This document shows, one piece after another, positions 11,630 through 23,756 of a DNA stretch of 64,000 bases. The number at the start of each line of letters is the position of its first letter. Positions within the stretch are counted from its first letter, which is position 1. The notes beneath the pieces are model-generated. The model had not been told where the DNA came from, did not search any database, and was given only the letters and a program-made list of their open reading frames with translations. A program made the position numbers and the translations under genes. Location: positions 142,749,982-142,813,981 of the forward strand of contig NC_050097.1 of assembly GCF_902167145.1 (NCBI RefSeq), written 5' to 3'. Origin of the DNA: Zea mays (taxonomy: Eukaryota; Streptophyta; Magnoliopsida; Poales; Poaceae).

Positions 11630-12259
11630 TGTTGGGGGTATGCTTCGTAGCCGAAGATCCTAAAGAAACAGAACACCTTCGGCAGATCCTATCAGGAGCA
11701 GCGCCGAAGCTATCACCTATAAAGCTTCGGCACAGTGACAGATCTCAAGACGAAGGGGTGAACCGACTTAAAGATGAAATGACTTAAAGACCCTGATGTT
11801 TTGTGTCATTATTGTAATCGATGGTAAAGGGCATAAATGTAATTTTACACAGGCTAAGCCCTGTGCCTATAAATAGGTGAATAGTACCCCTGTACTGTAC
11901 ACACAATCTGGTAATCACCGACGCATTACACTGGAATCATTGCTTTATGCCAAGGCGAAGGTATAAATGTACCTAAATATTATGTTCTAATATTTAGGTT
12001 CATATAATAAAATATGTGAATTACATTATCTGTTTTTGATACATCTTTCTCCAATGTTTTGTATTTCATATTTCATTTTACATTGTTTTATAAGTCTAAT
12101 CACGAAGGTATGACCTTTGTGATATTTTGCTCATGGCCTTCATCCGAAGTTCATTAAATCCTTGAGGAGATAATGCTTCCGCGGACGAAGGGCATTAACA
12201 ATTAACATTTTATGTTGCCTTGTTCTTAATTCATATCATTTGAGAACAAGTCCTCAACA
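11630..12259 (+). repeat. 5' LTR of Tat element 2
   Basis: A 630-bp repeat starting TGTTGGGGGTATGC and ending TCCTCAACA. The TATA box TATAAATA is at 11868-11875. The ORF at 11530-11787 spans its border and is not a gene. Confidence 0.95.
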
Positions 12260-12260
12260 T

Positions 12261-12278
12261 TGGTGCCCACCTCCGGTG
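12261..12278 (+). other. Primer-binding site of Tat element 2
   Basis: TGGTGCCCACCTCCGGTG begins one base after the LTR. It equals the site in elements 1 and 3 except for T in place of C at the fourth base. Confidence 0.75.
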
Positions 12279-12302
12279 AACTCACTTCCACTTTTTGAGC
12301 TG

Positions 12303-14063
12303 ATGGCTTCGTTCAACAACCAAGCTGGAGCTGCTTCGGCTCCGAAGCTGGTACTCCCGATAACAGGCGGTTCATGTTCAGAGCCAGCCAACAAGAAGCA
12401 GAAGGAGGAGGCACAGAGAAGGGTACAACATGTCGGGGTGCAGAGACCCTTCATCAAGTCAATATGGTCACATATCCCGATTACCTTCTCCCAAGAGGAC
12501 CTTCAGCTCAAAGATTACCCTCACAATGATGCTATGGTTATTTCTTGCGTCAACAAAGGGTTTCTGGTCCACAATGTTCTGGTTGATACAGGTAGTGCAG
12601 CGGATATTATATTTGCTAAGGCCTTCAGACAGATGCAAGAGCCAAAGGACAAGATTCATGATGCTACACACCCTCTTTGTGGCTTCGGAGGAAGGCAGAT
12701 TGTAGCGCTCGGCAAGATCACGATGCCAGTGACCTTCGGATTTGTCAACAATACAAGGACTGAGCAAGTTGTGTTTGATATTGTCGACATGGAGTACCCC
12801 TACAATGCAATTATTGGTCGTGGGACACTCAATGCTTTTGAAGCAATCCTTCATCCAACATATCTTTGCATGAAGATACCTTCGGATCAAGGGCCTATTG
12901 CTATTCATGGTAGTCAGGAAGCTGCCAGAAAGGCCGAAGGAAACTGGACAGATTCAAAAGCAGTCCATAATATAGATGGAGCCAAAACTTGTGAGGAATA
13001 CAAGTACAGAAGGGAGAAGGCTGCTTCGGTCGATCAACCGAAGCCCATGCTCTTATGTGAAGATATAGCAGAGCAGAAGGTGCTGCTGGGATCTCAATTG
13101 TCTGAGGAGCAGGAGAAAACCCTAACAAGGTTTCTGTTCAACAACAAAAATGTCTTCTCATGGTCAGCCAATGATCTCTGTGGTGTCAACAAGGATGTCA
13201 TTGAGCACTCGCTCAACGTTGATCCATCCTTCAGACCCAGAAAGCAGAGGCTTCGGAAAATGTCTGATGACAAAGCCGAAGGTGCTCGGAACAAAGTGAA
13301 AAGACTTCTTAGTGCTGGCGTCATTAGAGAAGTAAAGTACCCAGAATGGTTAGCCAACACTGTTATGGTGAAGAAGGCCAATGGTAAATGGAGAATGCGC
13401 ATTGATTTTACTGATCTCAACAAGGCTTGTCCGAAGGATGAATTTCCATTACCAATGATAGATTCTCTAGTAGATGCAGCAGCTTCGTCAGAACTCATGA
13501 GTCTACTAGATTGTTATTCAGGCTATCATCAAATCTGGATGAAGAAGGAAGATGAGCCAAAAACCAGCTTCATCACCCCTAGTGGTACATATTGTTACCT
13601 TCGGATGCCTGAGGGGCTCAAGAATGCTGGAGGAAGCTTCAGCAGAATGACAGTGAAAGTTCTTCATTCTCAGATAGGCAGAAATGTGCTAACATATGTT
13701 GATGATATCATAGTAAAAAGCATGAAGCAAGAAAATCACATTGTTGATCTACAGGAAACATTTGCTAACTTTAGGCAAGCTGGCCTGAAGTTGAATCCAG
13801 AAAAATGTGTCTTTGGAGTAAAGAAGGGCAAATTCCTTGGTTGTCTAGTTTCAACAAAAGGGATCGAAGCTAATCCAAACAAAATTGAAGCCATTCTTCG
13901 GATGGAGCCGCCAAGCACAAAAAAGGGGGCTCAGCGGCTAACAGGAAGATTGGCATCTTTGAATCGATTTATATCTAGATCAGCAGAGAGAAATTTACCA
14001 TTCTTTGAAGTGCTGAAGTCGGCCGAAGTCTTTCAATGGGGATCAGCTCAGCAGAAAGAATAG
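12303..14063 (+). pseudogene. pol: pol of Tat element 2, part 1: protease and reverse transcriptase
   Basis: I take the ATG at 12303 (MASFNNQAG); the frame is open back into the LTR, but element 3 starts at the same codon. A short basic leader is followed by retropepsin with LVDTGSAADI (about residues 92-101) and the flap-distal YNAIIGRGTLNA. The RT domain carries LLDCYSGYHQI (motif A) and YVDDI (motif C). It makes cDNA from element RNA in the particle. The frame ends at 14061-14063 because, relative to element 3, a net 25 bases are missing just before that stop. No gag precedes it. Domain assignment is firm; the product is truncated. Confidence 0.92.
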
Positions 14064-15301
14064 ATCTAACAACACTAACTCCACCAGCGCCAGGGGCTCC
14101 TCTGCTGCTGTATGTGGCAGCTTTGCACTCTGCAGTGAGTGCGGCGCTTGTCCAGGAGAAGCTTGAAGGACAAACTTAAAAGCAAGCCCCAGTATACTTT
14201 GTCTCCGAAGTTCTCAGTTTATCAAAGAAAAACTATACAAAATTGGAGAAGGTGTTATATGCTGTCTTAATGGCCTCCAAGAAGCTTCGACACTACTTTC
14301 AAGCATACCATATAATCGTTCCATCATCACAGCCGTTGAAGGATATTATGAGGAACAGAGAAGCTTCTGGAAGAATTGGAAAGTGGGCTACGGAACTTAA
14401 CGAATTCAGCATTGATTATGTGCACAGATCCTCGATTCAGTCCCAGGCGTTAGCAGACTTCATCGCTGACTGGACGCCAGGGGCTCAGGAAGAAGAAGCA
14501 AGTAAAGATGCCGAAGCCTGGACAGTGTTCTGCGATGGTTCCTGGGGAACCTTTGGGGCAGGTGCAGCTGCTGTTTTAGTTGCACCTTCTAAAGTTAAAA
14601 CATGCTATGCAGTGAAACTTGATTTCAACTGCACAAATAATATTGTTGAATACGAAGCTTTACTTTTGGGGCTTCAGAAGTTAAAGGCAATGGGGATAAG
14701 AAGGGCGGTTCTTAAAACTGATTCCCAAGTTATTTCTGGTCATGTTGACAAGAGTTGTAAAGCAAGGGAACCGAAGCTTGAGAAATATTTGGATACAGTT
14801 CGAAGGCTTGAAGCTTCCTTCGAAGGGTTTTCTGTCAAGAATATTCCACGAGGAGAAAATGAGCACGCTGATCTGCTAGCCAAGTCAGCGGCACAGGGGC
14901 TGCCTTTACCTTCAGAAGTATTCTTTGAAACAATAAAAGCACCTTCGGTGGAACTTCTTGAAAGAGCAGTGCTCAATATATCCCCTGTTTATAGTGAAGA
15001 TTGGAGAACCGAGATCATGTCTTTTCTCCAGGGCAATTTCCTTTCAGATGACGAAGCTTATAATAAGAGAATAGAGGCAAGAGCCCGACCATATGTAATA
15101 ATAGAAGGGGAGTTATACAAACATGGAGTCTGTTCTCCATTGCTCAAATGTTTATCAAGAGCTGAAGGTATAGAATTGATGAAGGAAATACACGCAGGCC
15201 TGTGTGGATCTCACATCGGATCTAGGCCCTTGCTGGGAAAAGTTTTTCGTCAAGGATTTTATTGGCCGAAGGCAGCTTCGGATGCAGTAGAATTAGTCTA
15301 A
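14064..15301 (+). pseudogene. pol: pol of Tat element 2, part 2: RNase H domains and integrase zinc domain
   Basis: This continues pol in a shifted frame after the 25-nt deletion. A first RNase H remnant contains ALHSAVSAALVQEKL and lacks the usual catalytic Asp near its start. A stop lies at 14177-14179. The second RNase H carries FCDGSWGTFGAGAA, NIVEYEALLLGL, KTDSQVI and HADLLAKSA, keeping all four acidic residues. Two RNase H domains in tandem are a known trait of the Tat lineage. The integrase HHCC domain starts with EIHAGLCGSHIG. A stop at 15299-15301 replaces the Gln found in element 3, just before the Cys pair. Confidence 0.9.
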
Positions 15302-16225
15302 AAATGTGAAGGCTGTCAAAAATGTGCAAGAGATCAAAAACAGCCTTCGTCTCTGACTCAGTTAATACAGCCCACTTGGCCGTTGCAAAGGTGGGGCCTT
15401 GATTTGCTAGGCCCACTTCCACCAGCACAAGGAAATTTAAAATATGTCGTGGTGGCAGTAGAGTATTTTTCTAAGTGGATTGAGGCGAAGCCTTTAGCTA
15501 CAACAACTTTAGTCACCGTTCAAAAATTTTTCTGGCAAAATATTGTTTGTCGCTTTGGAGTGCCGAAGGCTATTATTGTGGACAACGGAATACAGTTTGA
15601 TGCTGAAGCTTTCAAAGAGTTTTGTGAACAAATTGGCACGAAGATTCATTTTGCATCGGTTAGGCATCCGGAGTCAAATGGACTTGTTGAAAGAGCTAAT
15701 GGCATTATACTGACAGGGATAATGAAGTTAATCTTCAATCAGCCCAGGGGAAAGTGGCCAGATGAATTAATCAAAGTAGTGTGGAGCCACAACACAATAA
15801 TGTCAAGGTCAACAAGCTTTACACCATTCAAATTGCTGTTTGGCGACGAAGCAATAACCCTAGAAGAAGCTAAAGCTGGGTCAATAAGAACAGTGGCTTC
15901 GGCGGAGGACGAAGCTGATTATTCTGTGGAAAAAGATGCTATAGAAGGGATCAGGCTTCAGGGTGTGGAGAATATCAATAAATATCAAGCCGAAACAATA
16001 AAATGGCATGATAGAAAAGTTCGGTTAAAAAATATCAAGCCAGGGCACTTGGTACTTCGGAGAATTGCTAACCCAGATACAGTAGGCAAGCTACAGTTAA
16101 AGTGGGAAGGACCTTTTCTGGTAGTATCTTCGTCAAGACCCGGTTCTTACAGATTGAAGGATATGGACGGCAACGACATTCCTAGATCTTGGAATGCGAA
16201 CAAGCTTCGACGATATCATGTGTAG
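15302..16225 (+). pseudogene. pol: pol of Tat element 2, part 3: integrase core and C-terminus
   Basis: In the same frame as part 2. The zinc-domain Cys pair CEGCQKC is followed by the DDE core: GLDLLGPLPP, IVDNGIQFDAEAF and SNGLVERANG, with 35 residues between the last Asp and Glu. The C-terminal GPFLVVSSSRPGSYRL segment resembles the GPY/F module. No chromodomain follows, consistent with a non-chromovirus Tat element. The stop is at 16223-16225. On its own this reading could only be made by reinitiation, so I treat it as the tail of a broken pol. Confidence 0.9.
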
Positions 16226-17179
16226 TTTGATGTAATCATTTTTATTCTTTTTCCTATGGCACCCTTTTCCTTTCCAAAGGGGGAGAAAGGTTTTTAATGG
16301 GGCCATAGCATGTAATTTCTCTTTTTCTCATTTCAGCTCTACAAGAGCAATATCCCCCAAAGATGTAAATGTAAAAGCTGAGCATGCACCATCGAGTGCA
16401 AAGAGAAAAGAAAAAACAGGGAGAAGCTCGAAAGACGTCCCTAAGGGGATGCAGAGCACGACGAAGCTACAAAAAGCCGTTCCTAAGGGAGCGCAGCGTA
16501 AGTTTTCTGCTCAAAAGTCGTTCCTAAGGGAATGCAGAGCTTACACCGAAAAGTCAACGCTGATTCCGCCAAAATATAAGGCGAAGCGAGAAAAGTCAAC
16601 GCGATACCGCCGAAATAGAAGGCGAAGAAGTTCAAAAGACGTTACTAAGGAAATGCAGAACTTACAACGAAAAGTCAGCGCTGATACACCGAAAAATAAG
16701 TGGTGAAGCCGAAAAATAAACGGCAAAGAGACTTTGGTTATTCCTAAGGGAACGAAGGCTTTGTTTGTGGCTTCATATGTGTGTGTTTTTGACATTCATT
16801 TGCACAATACATTACATCATACATTTGCATTCATAAACATTCATTTAGACATACATAGGATCATCATCATCATAACATAGACAGTTGCTTCGGCTCTAAA
16901 GAGAAGGCTTCGGAAAAAAGAAAAAGAAGCAGTTTTATGCTTCGCTGTGTACGAAAAGAATGGAAGGTGTTTTTCGCCTTCGGCTCAAAAATGCTAATTT
17001 CGTTCACACCAAAGCACTTTATACATTGATGGAAAGGTAAGAATATATTACAAGGTATGGACAAAGTCCACGAAGTAAAATTTAATTACATCATTCTTTA
17101 CACAAGTTATTACAAGAGTTTTTAGAGCTTTTTCTACAGACTATTCAAGCTTCGTCAGTATCCAGGGAGCTTCGTCTTT
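16226..17179. repeat. Noncoding spacer with degenerate minisatellite, element 2
   Basis: From about 16435 to 16760 units around CCTAAGGGAATGCAGAGC and GAAAAGTCAACGCTGATTCC recur. They are the reverse complement of the array in elements 1 and 3. A Lys/Arg-rich ORF at 16449-16706 is a by-product of the repeat. The remainder lies between the convergent ends of pol and the antisense gene. Confidence 0.78.
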
Positions 17180-20104
17180 TTACTCCTCAGCTTCGACTTC
17201 GGCTTTGTCATCCTGTACGTATTAAAGTATTATGAGCAAAATTCAAGTTCGAAGGAAAAGGTATGCACAAGGTATGATTTTGTTACCGGCTTAAGATAAC
17301 TCCGAGCTTCATCACCAGCTTTGCTTCGTCCACCCTTTGTCCATACCAGTTTTACAAATCTATTTGCTATGCTTCGGGCAAGGTTGGGAATATCATCCAG
17401 ATCTGCTGGTGATAGGCTGAAATTGGGTCTATTGATAACCTTTCCATGGTCACAGTCAGATTTTAGGATGGCAACAGTTGTGCCCCGAGAAGCTACCAGG
17501 GCACAAAAGTCACCATGTCCAGCAATAAATTCATCAAGGTCATCAATTTCACCTTTGATATGTTCGAAGGCACCTGGCAGGTCTTCAACCGAAGGAGTAA
17601 ATTTTTCGCTGCTGGCCCCAACTGAATAGAAGACCTATTTCAGCCTTTGAAAGCATCGATTGCTGAACTCCAGACATTTATTCTGAAGGCTTGTCAATGA
17701 TTTTTTCAAATCTGAACTTTTTTGGGCTTCGGCCTCAAATTTTGCAATAAGCTTCTGCTTTCTTATTCGAAGTTTTCTGATTGAGGGAGAAACTTCGTAT
17801 TTAATTCTTTTATTTTAGCTTCAGCTTCCTCTAGTAAGCCTTCGGTTGTCTGAAGCTCGTAGTCTTTCTTTTCAATAGCAGCTGATTGCTCTTTTATTTT
17901 GCTCTCTAAATTTTCAATTATAACCTCGTGTTTTTTATCTTCCAAGTCCTGCTGCATTTTCAAAGCTTTGCTCAACAGCATACTCTGCACACAAACAACC
18001 TTCGTTAGAAAACATCTTCGTTATTAAAAACAATAAAAGTCAGAGAAAAGTTGTTTACCTTGAAATTGGAATAAAATAAACTACCGACGATGTGCTGTCG
18101 TCGGTAGCGGCTGATATCTGTTTCGAGCTTCGGGAAACCAATACTCTTTGATAGAGTACTGATAACCTTCGCACCGGTCTGATCCCGGACGCAGCCCAAC
18201 CTTTCGCCATCGATGCCACCGAAGAGAAGTGCTCCTGGCCGATATCCGCAAGATATAGCATATTCTTTTAGCTCTTCTTTTTCAGCCTTTGTCAGCTCTT
18301 GACCAACTAAGTTTTGAAAGTTAAAAGCTTCATCTTCCGAAGTGTCTTCGACCATTTCTTTCTCCTTCTCGGGCTTTGGGGCCGTAGTCGCCTCGGTGGC
18401 TGCGGCAACCTCTTCTGCGGCAACCTCTTCCGCGGCCATGTTTAGTAGTATTTTATCTATATCAGCAACCATGCTTTCTAAATGAATATCTTCGGCTCTG
18501 GTAGCTTCGGCATTTGTGGCTTCCGAAGGTGCAGCTTCAGTAGCTGTCATGCTTTCAACAACCGGCGCCTTCGGAGCTGAAGCTCCTGGTGGTGTTCCTT
18601 CGATGACTTCTGTCACTGTAATGATCCTTTGCCTTTTCGGCTTAGCTGCCTTCTTTGTTTTCGCGGGCTCCTTTTCCTTCTGAAAAATCTTTGTCAGATG
18701 TGGCCCCAGTGGACTTAGCTTGACAGGCAAAGATTCAGTCATTACCTTTAAGATTTCCTCTACTTCGGTAGCAGAGGGTGTTGCAGAAGTTCCTTCTCCT
18801 TCATCAATTGCTTTTTGCTTCGGAGACAAAGCTTTTCTCTTCTTCGAAACACCTGTTTTCGGCTCAGACTCCCGTTTTTTCTTCTTCGGTTGATCTTCAT
18901 CGTCTTTATTCAGAGCACTAGCTACTCTTTTTATCTTTTGGCCTTCGGCATCCTTGTCTAGCCGCTCGTAGTCGGGGTACTCAAAATCCAGAGCATCCAT
19001 TACTCGATTTAACCTCCGCTTCGGACGGGTGCCGAAGGCTGCAGTCATCAATTGGTCTTCTTTTTTAGAATAATTTCCGAGTATTTCATTGCACATTACT
19101 TCAATTGTGTCCAGCCACTCTTGGCAAGGCACTTTGAAATGTTTCTTGAATTTGTAATGGTAAGGCAACCGAACAAGTTCCCCCTTCTTCTTTTCCCCCT
19201 CCAGCTTCGGCATTTCCCACTCCTTCAAAGTTGGGAACACTCTGAAGGCCAAAAATTCTTGCACTAAGTCTCTAGTGCCAATATGATCTGCAATAACTCG
19301 AAATTCAGCCAGGGCAATTTGGCTCGGACTCCCCGGTGTCATATTGCACTGGGGTCTGGTCTCTCCGAAGTTCAATTCTAGTGGACTCTGCACTAGCTTC
19401 TCCTTCTCCTCGTCAACTTTGACGTAGAACCACTCAGACTTCCAGCCAGCTGGCCACTTGCTTCGATAGCTAATTACTGGAAATTTTGTATTCTTGCGAT
19501 AGGCAAAGTTGTAGCAGCCAAAATTTTCATGTAGACCATCTCCTCTAGGCTTCTTCTGATAGTGCAGCTCGTGTACTCGGCAGAAGCCTACACCAAATGG
19601 CTCCACCCCTTGGCTTCGGAGAGCCCAGATATAAACACTAAGCCTAACAATAGCGTTAGGAGTTAGCTGATGAAGGTAGATCCCAAACTTATTTAGTACA
19701 TCAGCAATCATCTTGTTTAAGGGGAATCTCAAACCAGCCTTAAAGAAGCTTTTAAAGACCACTACTTCATCCTTTCCTAGCTTCGGAGTAGTCTCTTCCC
19801 CACCAAAACGAACCAGCTCTTTTTTTGCTTCACTGAAATAGCCCAAATTCAACATCTTAGGCAGATCATCTTCGGAGATGGTGGATTTCCCAAAATCTAG
19901 GTGGCTGGGTTTACTTGGCGCTGCGTTATAATCATCTTCAGACTCAGTCCCCTCAACATCAGCTTGCTCTGTTTCAGCGGCAGGTGCTTCCTCCGATGCT
20001 ACCAGCTCTGAGCGCTTCATCACTTCGGAGATTGGGGCAGTCTCTGCACCTTCAGCTTCCTCACCGTCGCGTGTAACCCTAGCTGTGGAACGCACTCTGG
20101 CCAT
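17180..20104 (-). pseudogene. Antisense accessory gene of Tat element 2 (gypsy-type transposon domain)
   Basis: Start ATG at 20104 (MARVRSTARV). Exon 1 (20104-18059, 682 codons) is fully open. It has an acidic N-terminus, a conserved core with FKAGLRFPL, QLTPNAIVRLSVYIWALRSQ, NFGCYNFAYR and SEWFYVKVDEE, then two Lys/Arg clusters that look like nuclear localisation signals, then an acidic Ala/Glu stretch. Intron 1 is 17985-18058 (74 nt, GT-AG). Exon 2 (17984-17287) codes a coiled coil but is broken by a stop near 17763, a one-base loss next to it, and another stop near 17630. Intron 2 is 17213-17286. Exon 3 (17212-17180) is a short acidic tail ending TAA. Splice sites match element 3. Antisense ORFs 3' of pol are known in Tat elements such as Grande; their role is unknown. 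Confidence 0.87.
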
Positions 20105-20307
20105 CTGATGATTGAATTTCTTGTTTTTTGAATGAAGTTGAAAATTTTTCTTTACTTTGCCGAATCTCTTTCTTGTTACGAAGATTAAGCAGAGAAAATA
20201 GCTTCGATTGAGGATGCAGCAAACAAGCTTCGGCTTTGGTCAATATTTTGGCAGCAAAACAGTGCAATAGCAATGAATGTTGTGGTAACTTCACACCTAC
20301 CCGTCTG

Positions 20308-20315
20308 TTTATATA
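20308..20315 (-). promoter_or_regulatory. TATA box of the antisense gene, element 2
   Basis: On the minus strand CTATATAAACAGACGG lies about 200 nt upstream of the start codon at 20104. Element 3 has the near-identical CTATATAAACAGACGA at the matching site. The surrounding 20105-20595 leader is otherwise noncoding. Confidence 0.65.
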
Positions 20316-20582
20316 GTGCCACAGGTGGGAAGGTAAATCGTCAAGGTCTCCCGCACCGAACAAACAGTCACCCACACTCACTGAACGGTGGGCCACAGGG
20401 TCCGAGAAGGTGAATCGCTAGGGCGCGCGTAACTGCTGCAAGATGAGGCCACCTCGCGCGCGGATTATTTTAATCGTTTCTCGCCAATGAGCTCAGGGAA
20501 GGTGTTTTTCGGATCTTCGGCATCCTAAAGCCTAGAAGACTTTTTCACGGATCAAGCTCGTTACGAAAAACGATCTAGCACC

Positions 20583-20595
20583 GCGAAGGGTCTAC
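20583..20595 (+). other. Polypurine tract of Tat element 2
   Basis: GCGAAGGGTCTAC abuts the 3' LTR. It is less purine-rich than its counterparts in elements 1 and 3. Confidence 0.5.
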
Positions 20596-21226
20596 TGTTG
20601 GGGGTATGCTTCGTAGCCGAAGATCCTAAAGAAAGAGAACACCTTCGGCAGATCTTATCAGGAGCAGCGCTTAAGCTATCACCTATAAAGCTTCGGCACA
20701 GTGACAGATCTCAAGACGAAGGGGTGAACCGACTTAAAGATGAAATGGCTTAAAGACCCCTGATGTTTTGTGTCATTATTGTAATCGATGGTAAAGGGCA
20801 TAAATCTAATTTTACATAGGCTGCGCCATGTGCCTATAAATAGGTGAACAGTACCCTTGTACTGTACACACAATCTGGTAATCACCGGCGCATTACGCTG
20901 GAATCATTTCTTTCTGCCAAGGCGAAGGTATAAATGTACCTAAATATTATGTTCTAATATTTAGGTTCATATAATAAAATATGTGAATTACATTATCTGT
21001 TTTTGATACATCTTTCTCCAATGTTTTGTATTTCATATTTCATTTTACATTGTTTTATAAGTCTAATCACGAAGGTACAACCTTCGTGATATTTTGCTCA
21101 TGGCCTTCGTCCGAAGTTCATTAAATCCTTGAGGAGATAATGCTTCCGCGGACGGAGGGCATTAACAATTAACATTTTATGTTGCCTTGTTCTTAATTCA
21201 TAGCATTTGAGAACAAGTCCCCAACA
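20596..21226 (+). repeat. 3' LTR of Tat element 2
   Basis: A 631-bp repeat starting TGTTGGGGGTATGC and ending AAGTCCCCAACA, followed by the CTCGT duplication. Confidence 0.95.
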
Positions 21227-21231
21227 CTCGT

Positions 21232-21384
21232 GTTCTCGATTTCACTTGCAGGGATTAGCTTTCGTGATGAGGTCAACCGAGTTGTGCCGATTGATAATAG
21301 AGGACACATGGTAATGTGATTGTGGGGTTCTGATCTGTCGATTAGAAGCCAGATCTTGTGTGTCTCGTGCCAACCAATCAAGAG
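21232..21384. other. Unclassified flank, continuation of 11288-11629
   Basis: Noncoding sequence to the right of element 2. Its border with the CACTA relic is not sharp. Confidence 0.35.
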
Positions 21385-22264
21385 TTATCCATCACCTAAT
21401 GGATGTTCAAGCACCCCATTTTCATCATTGTGCCCTTTTGCATCGGCTCCTCTAGTAACTACTCCACTATTTGTACTAGCGGCCATAAGATGACTAGATT
21501 CAAATATGCTTGTACGGAAGCGATATCCATTGACGTCATAACTTGCATAGCTTTCGATAGTTACATTTTCAATAGATAGCTGATGTAAGTCATCATTCAT
21601 ATTTCTTTCCTCCCCAAACTATCAGTTATTCCACAAAGCATTAGCAAAGACTACAATGCAATGTAAACTCTACAATGTAGTGCATAAAAATATTTAAGAC
21701 TTACATGGTCTCAGAGCCACATTATGAAATTAGGTCGCCCATGCATTCCATCACGCTTCAATTTGTCTAGTACTCTCGGTGTTGGTCTACCGAGACACCT
21801 CATGTTTTGCAGGACATGGAATATTTGATGACATAGATTAATTCACATATGAACAATTTAAGGAGAAATATTAACTCTCGTACACAAAGTATTTCTCGAC
21901 CTCAAGCATATTCGTGAACATGTAGAGTAAAGCATACTTCCGTTCTTCCATGGTGAGGTGATAGGCCTTGGGTGGACCAACTGTTTTGCCATTCTTTTGA
22001 AAAATCACTACACGGAGGTGCCTCTTATTCATTTTCATGGTAACTCTTGTTTTGAGCAAATACAATGTGTTCTTAAACAAAGTAACAAATTATGAAGTGT
22101 GCTACCTCTTTGAGTTTAAATTGTTCCACACTATAACCTTTAACTCTTGCCTTATTGTCCAACATTGCTATAAGCTTTTTTTAATGCCCTTTCTATATGA
22201 AACATCTACCTATACTGAACAAGACCACCTACCTTAGCTTCATATGGAAGATGGATAGGGAGAC
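21385..22264 (-). pseudogene. CACTA (En/Spm) transposase C-terminal relic
   Basis: Reading the minus strand from 22264, scattered pieces follow the order of a TNP2-type transposase tail. HLPYEAKVGGLVQYR (near 22250-22200) is followed by a KARV-like segment and AYHLTMEERKYALLYMFTN (21960-21900). Then LDKLKRDGMHGRPNFIMWL (about 21780-21720) and finally SYDVNGYRFRTSIFESSHL (21550-21490, resembling DUF4216) appear. Stops, frame changes and possibly unspliced introns separate them. TNP2-type transposases cut the ends of CACTA elements. No terminal repeats of this element are in view. SIRE element A interrupts the coding sequence right at 22265, so the N-terminal half is expected beyond the window. 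Family assignment rests on motif recognition. Confidence 0.65.
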
Positions 22265-23704
22265 CGAAAGCATCTAGGCCCCTGGATGGTTTTAGAGATT
22301 AATGCTAACATAAGATTATATGTGACTAACGTGTGTTTTGCAGAGAAAATGGTAAGTTAGGTCGCATTACAGGAGGTTCTGTTGCAATGGTGAAAACAAT
22401 CCCTTAGATGAGAACTTGAAGCGACAGCTGAAAAAGGCGAATCAAAAGTTGAAGGTCTTCATATTCCGAGTGTCAAAAGAGTTGTGGACACTTGATATAG
22501 ACTTAGGTCTTCTATTTTATTTTAGCCATACTATAAAGAGGGGTTGTGGATGAGAAGTTTGACCAAGAGAATTCTAGTGTAGTGTTGTTGCATGTTCACA
22601 CTCACAACTAGTACTAAGTGTCACTCTATAACACACTCACGAGTTAGAACGAAATCGAGTTAGAAAAACCAAAGGAAAAGAAGTTGGTTTTGCTATCTTA
22701 GAGGCACCGGACTGTCCGGTGTGCACCGGACAGTCCGGTGCGACCCTTGACAGTGAGGCTAGTCTGCCCCGGGGGCAGCCCCTTTGCCCCCGAGAAACTC
22801 GAGAGCAGCGAGTTCGCGAAGCTGAATTTTAGAGTGCGCACCGCACTGTCTGATGCACACCAGACAGCCACTGTTCACTGTCTGGTGCGCTGTCAGAGCA
22901 ACGACTAGTTGTCAGAACTAGTCGTTGCAGCGCACTGTTGGCGCATCGGACTGTCCGGTGCGCCAATGCACAGTAGCCTACAGTAACAGCTAGTTTTGGT
23001 GGTTGGGGCTATTTATACCCCCTCCACCAGCCACATTAAGTGTCTTGCTGCCCACATTCAATTGTATTAATTGCTAGTACATTACAAGCCCCACAAAGCC
23101 TAGTGAGGTGATTAGAAAATCATAATCTCATGTTAGGACCTCATTAGTGCGCATGAGAGCCACCTAGAGCACACACCACATGCATTAAGCTTCTCTTGGT
23201 CAAGTCAAAGTCTATAGCCTGTTACTCTTGGTGATCGGCACCACCTAGATGGCTTGGTGGCGATTGGAGTGCGGTGATCACCCCGGAGGACTTGTTGGTG
23301 ACCCGGCTCAAGTTTGTACGCGATCATGAGGGATCCACCGCGTCGGAGTGGCAAAGGATCATCTCATAGAGAGCACTTGGTTCTTGCGAGGACCAAGGGG
23401 AGCGATACCCTTGTGCGGGTGCTCCAACGAGGACTAGGGAAGAGTGTTGACTCTTTGATACCTCAGCAAAAAAATTAGAGGAGTCTTCTTACCCTTACTT
23501 TACATTCCGCATTTACTTTGAGCATTTTACTTTGTGCAATTGCTTAGCTAGTATTTGTAGTAATGACTTAGGGTTGTTTTTTCTGGTAGTATTTATTTAT
23601 TGCTAGTAGTTGGGTGAAGTTGGGCTCATGCTTAGGGTTTAACTTTTGTTGGAATTTTAGAAAAGCCCAATTCACCCCTCCTCTTGGGCATCGTGATCCT
23701 TTCA
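22265..23704 (+). repeat. 5' LTR of copia element A
   Basis: About 1440 bp. It holds an inverted CACCGGACTGTCCGGTG / CACCGGACAGTCCGGTG pair (22705-22742) and ends CCTTTCA before the primer-binding site. The start reads CGAAAGC where TG is expected, a likely point mutation. Confidence 0.8.
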
Positions 23705-23706
23705 AT

Positions 23707-23717
23707 TGGTATCAGAG
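23707..23717 (+). other. Primer-binding site of copia element A
   Basis: TGGTATCAGAG lies two bases after the LTR. It is the standard copia site for the 3' end of initiator Met tRNA. Confidence 0.9.
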
Positions 23718-23756
23718 GCTTGTTTCTCCTAGTTTAGCTTAACCGCTAGAGTAGTG

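Larger units (their letters stand above)
11630..21226 (+). mobile_element. Tat element 2: pol-only LTR retrotransposon with antisense gene
   Basis: Complete LTR element with LTRs 11630-12259 and 20596-21226 and an exact target duplication CTCGT (11625-11629 and 21227-21231). Pol starts at 12303, right behind the primer-binding site. No gag lies between them. After pol come a minisatellite spacer and an antisense gene on the minus strand (20104-17180). The LTRs differ at about 23 sites plus one indel by hand count (about 3.7%), similar in age to element 1. Pol carries one 25-nt deletion and two stops, and the antisense gene is also broken. The layout matches element 3 base for base at the LTR-PBS-pol junction, so the lack of gag is a lineage trait and not a private deletion. 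Confidence 0.94.

Noticed and set aside
16449..16706. Lys/Arg-rich ORF, and a similar one at 42605-42826
   Set aside because: Produced by the minisatellite; the 81-bp period is a multiple of three, which keeps a frame open by chance.
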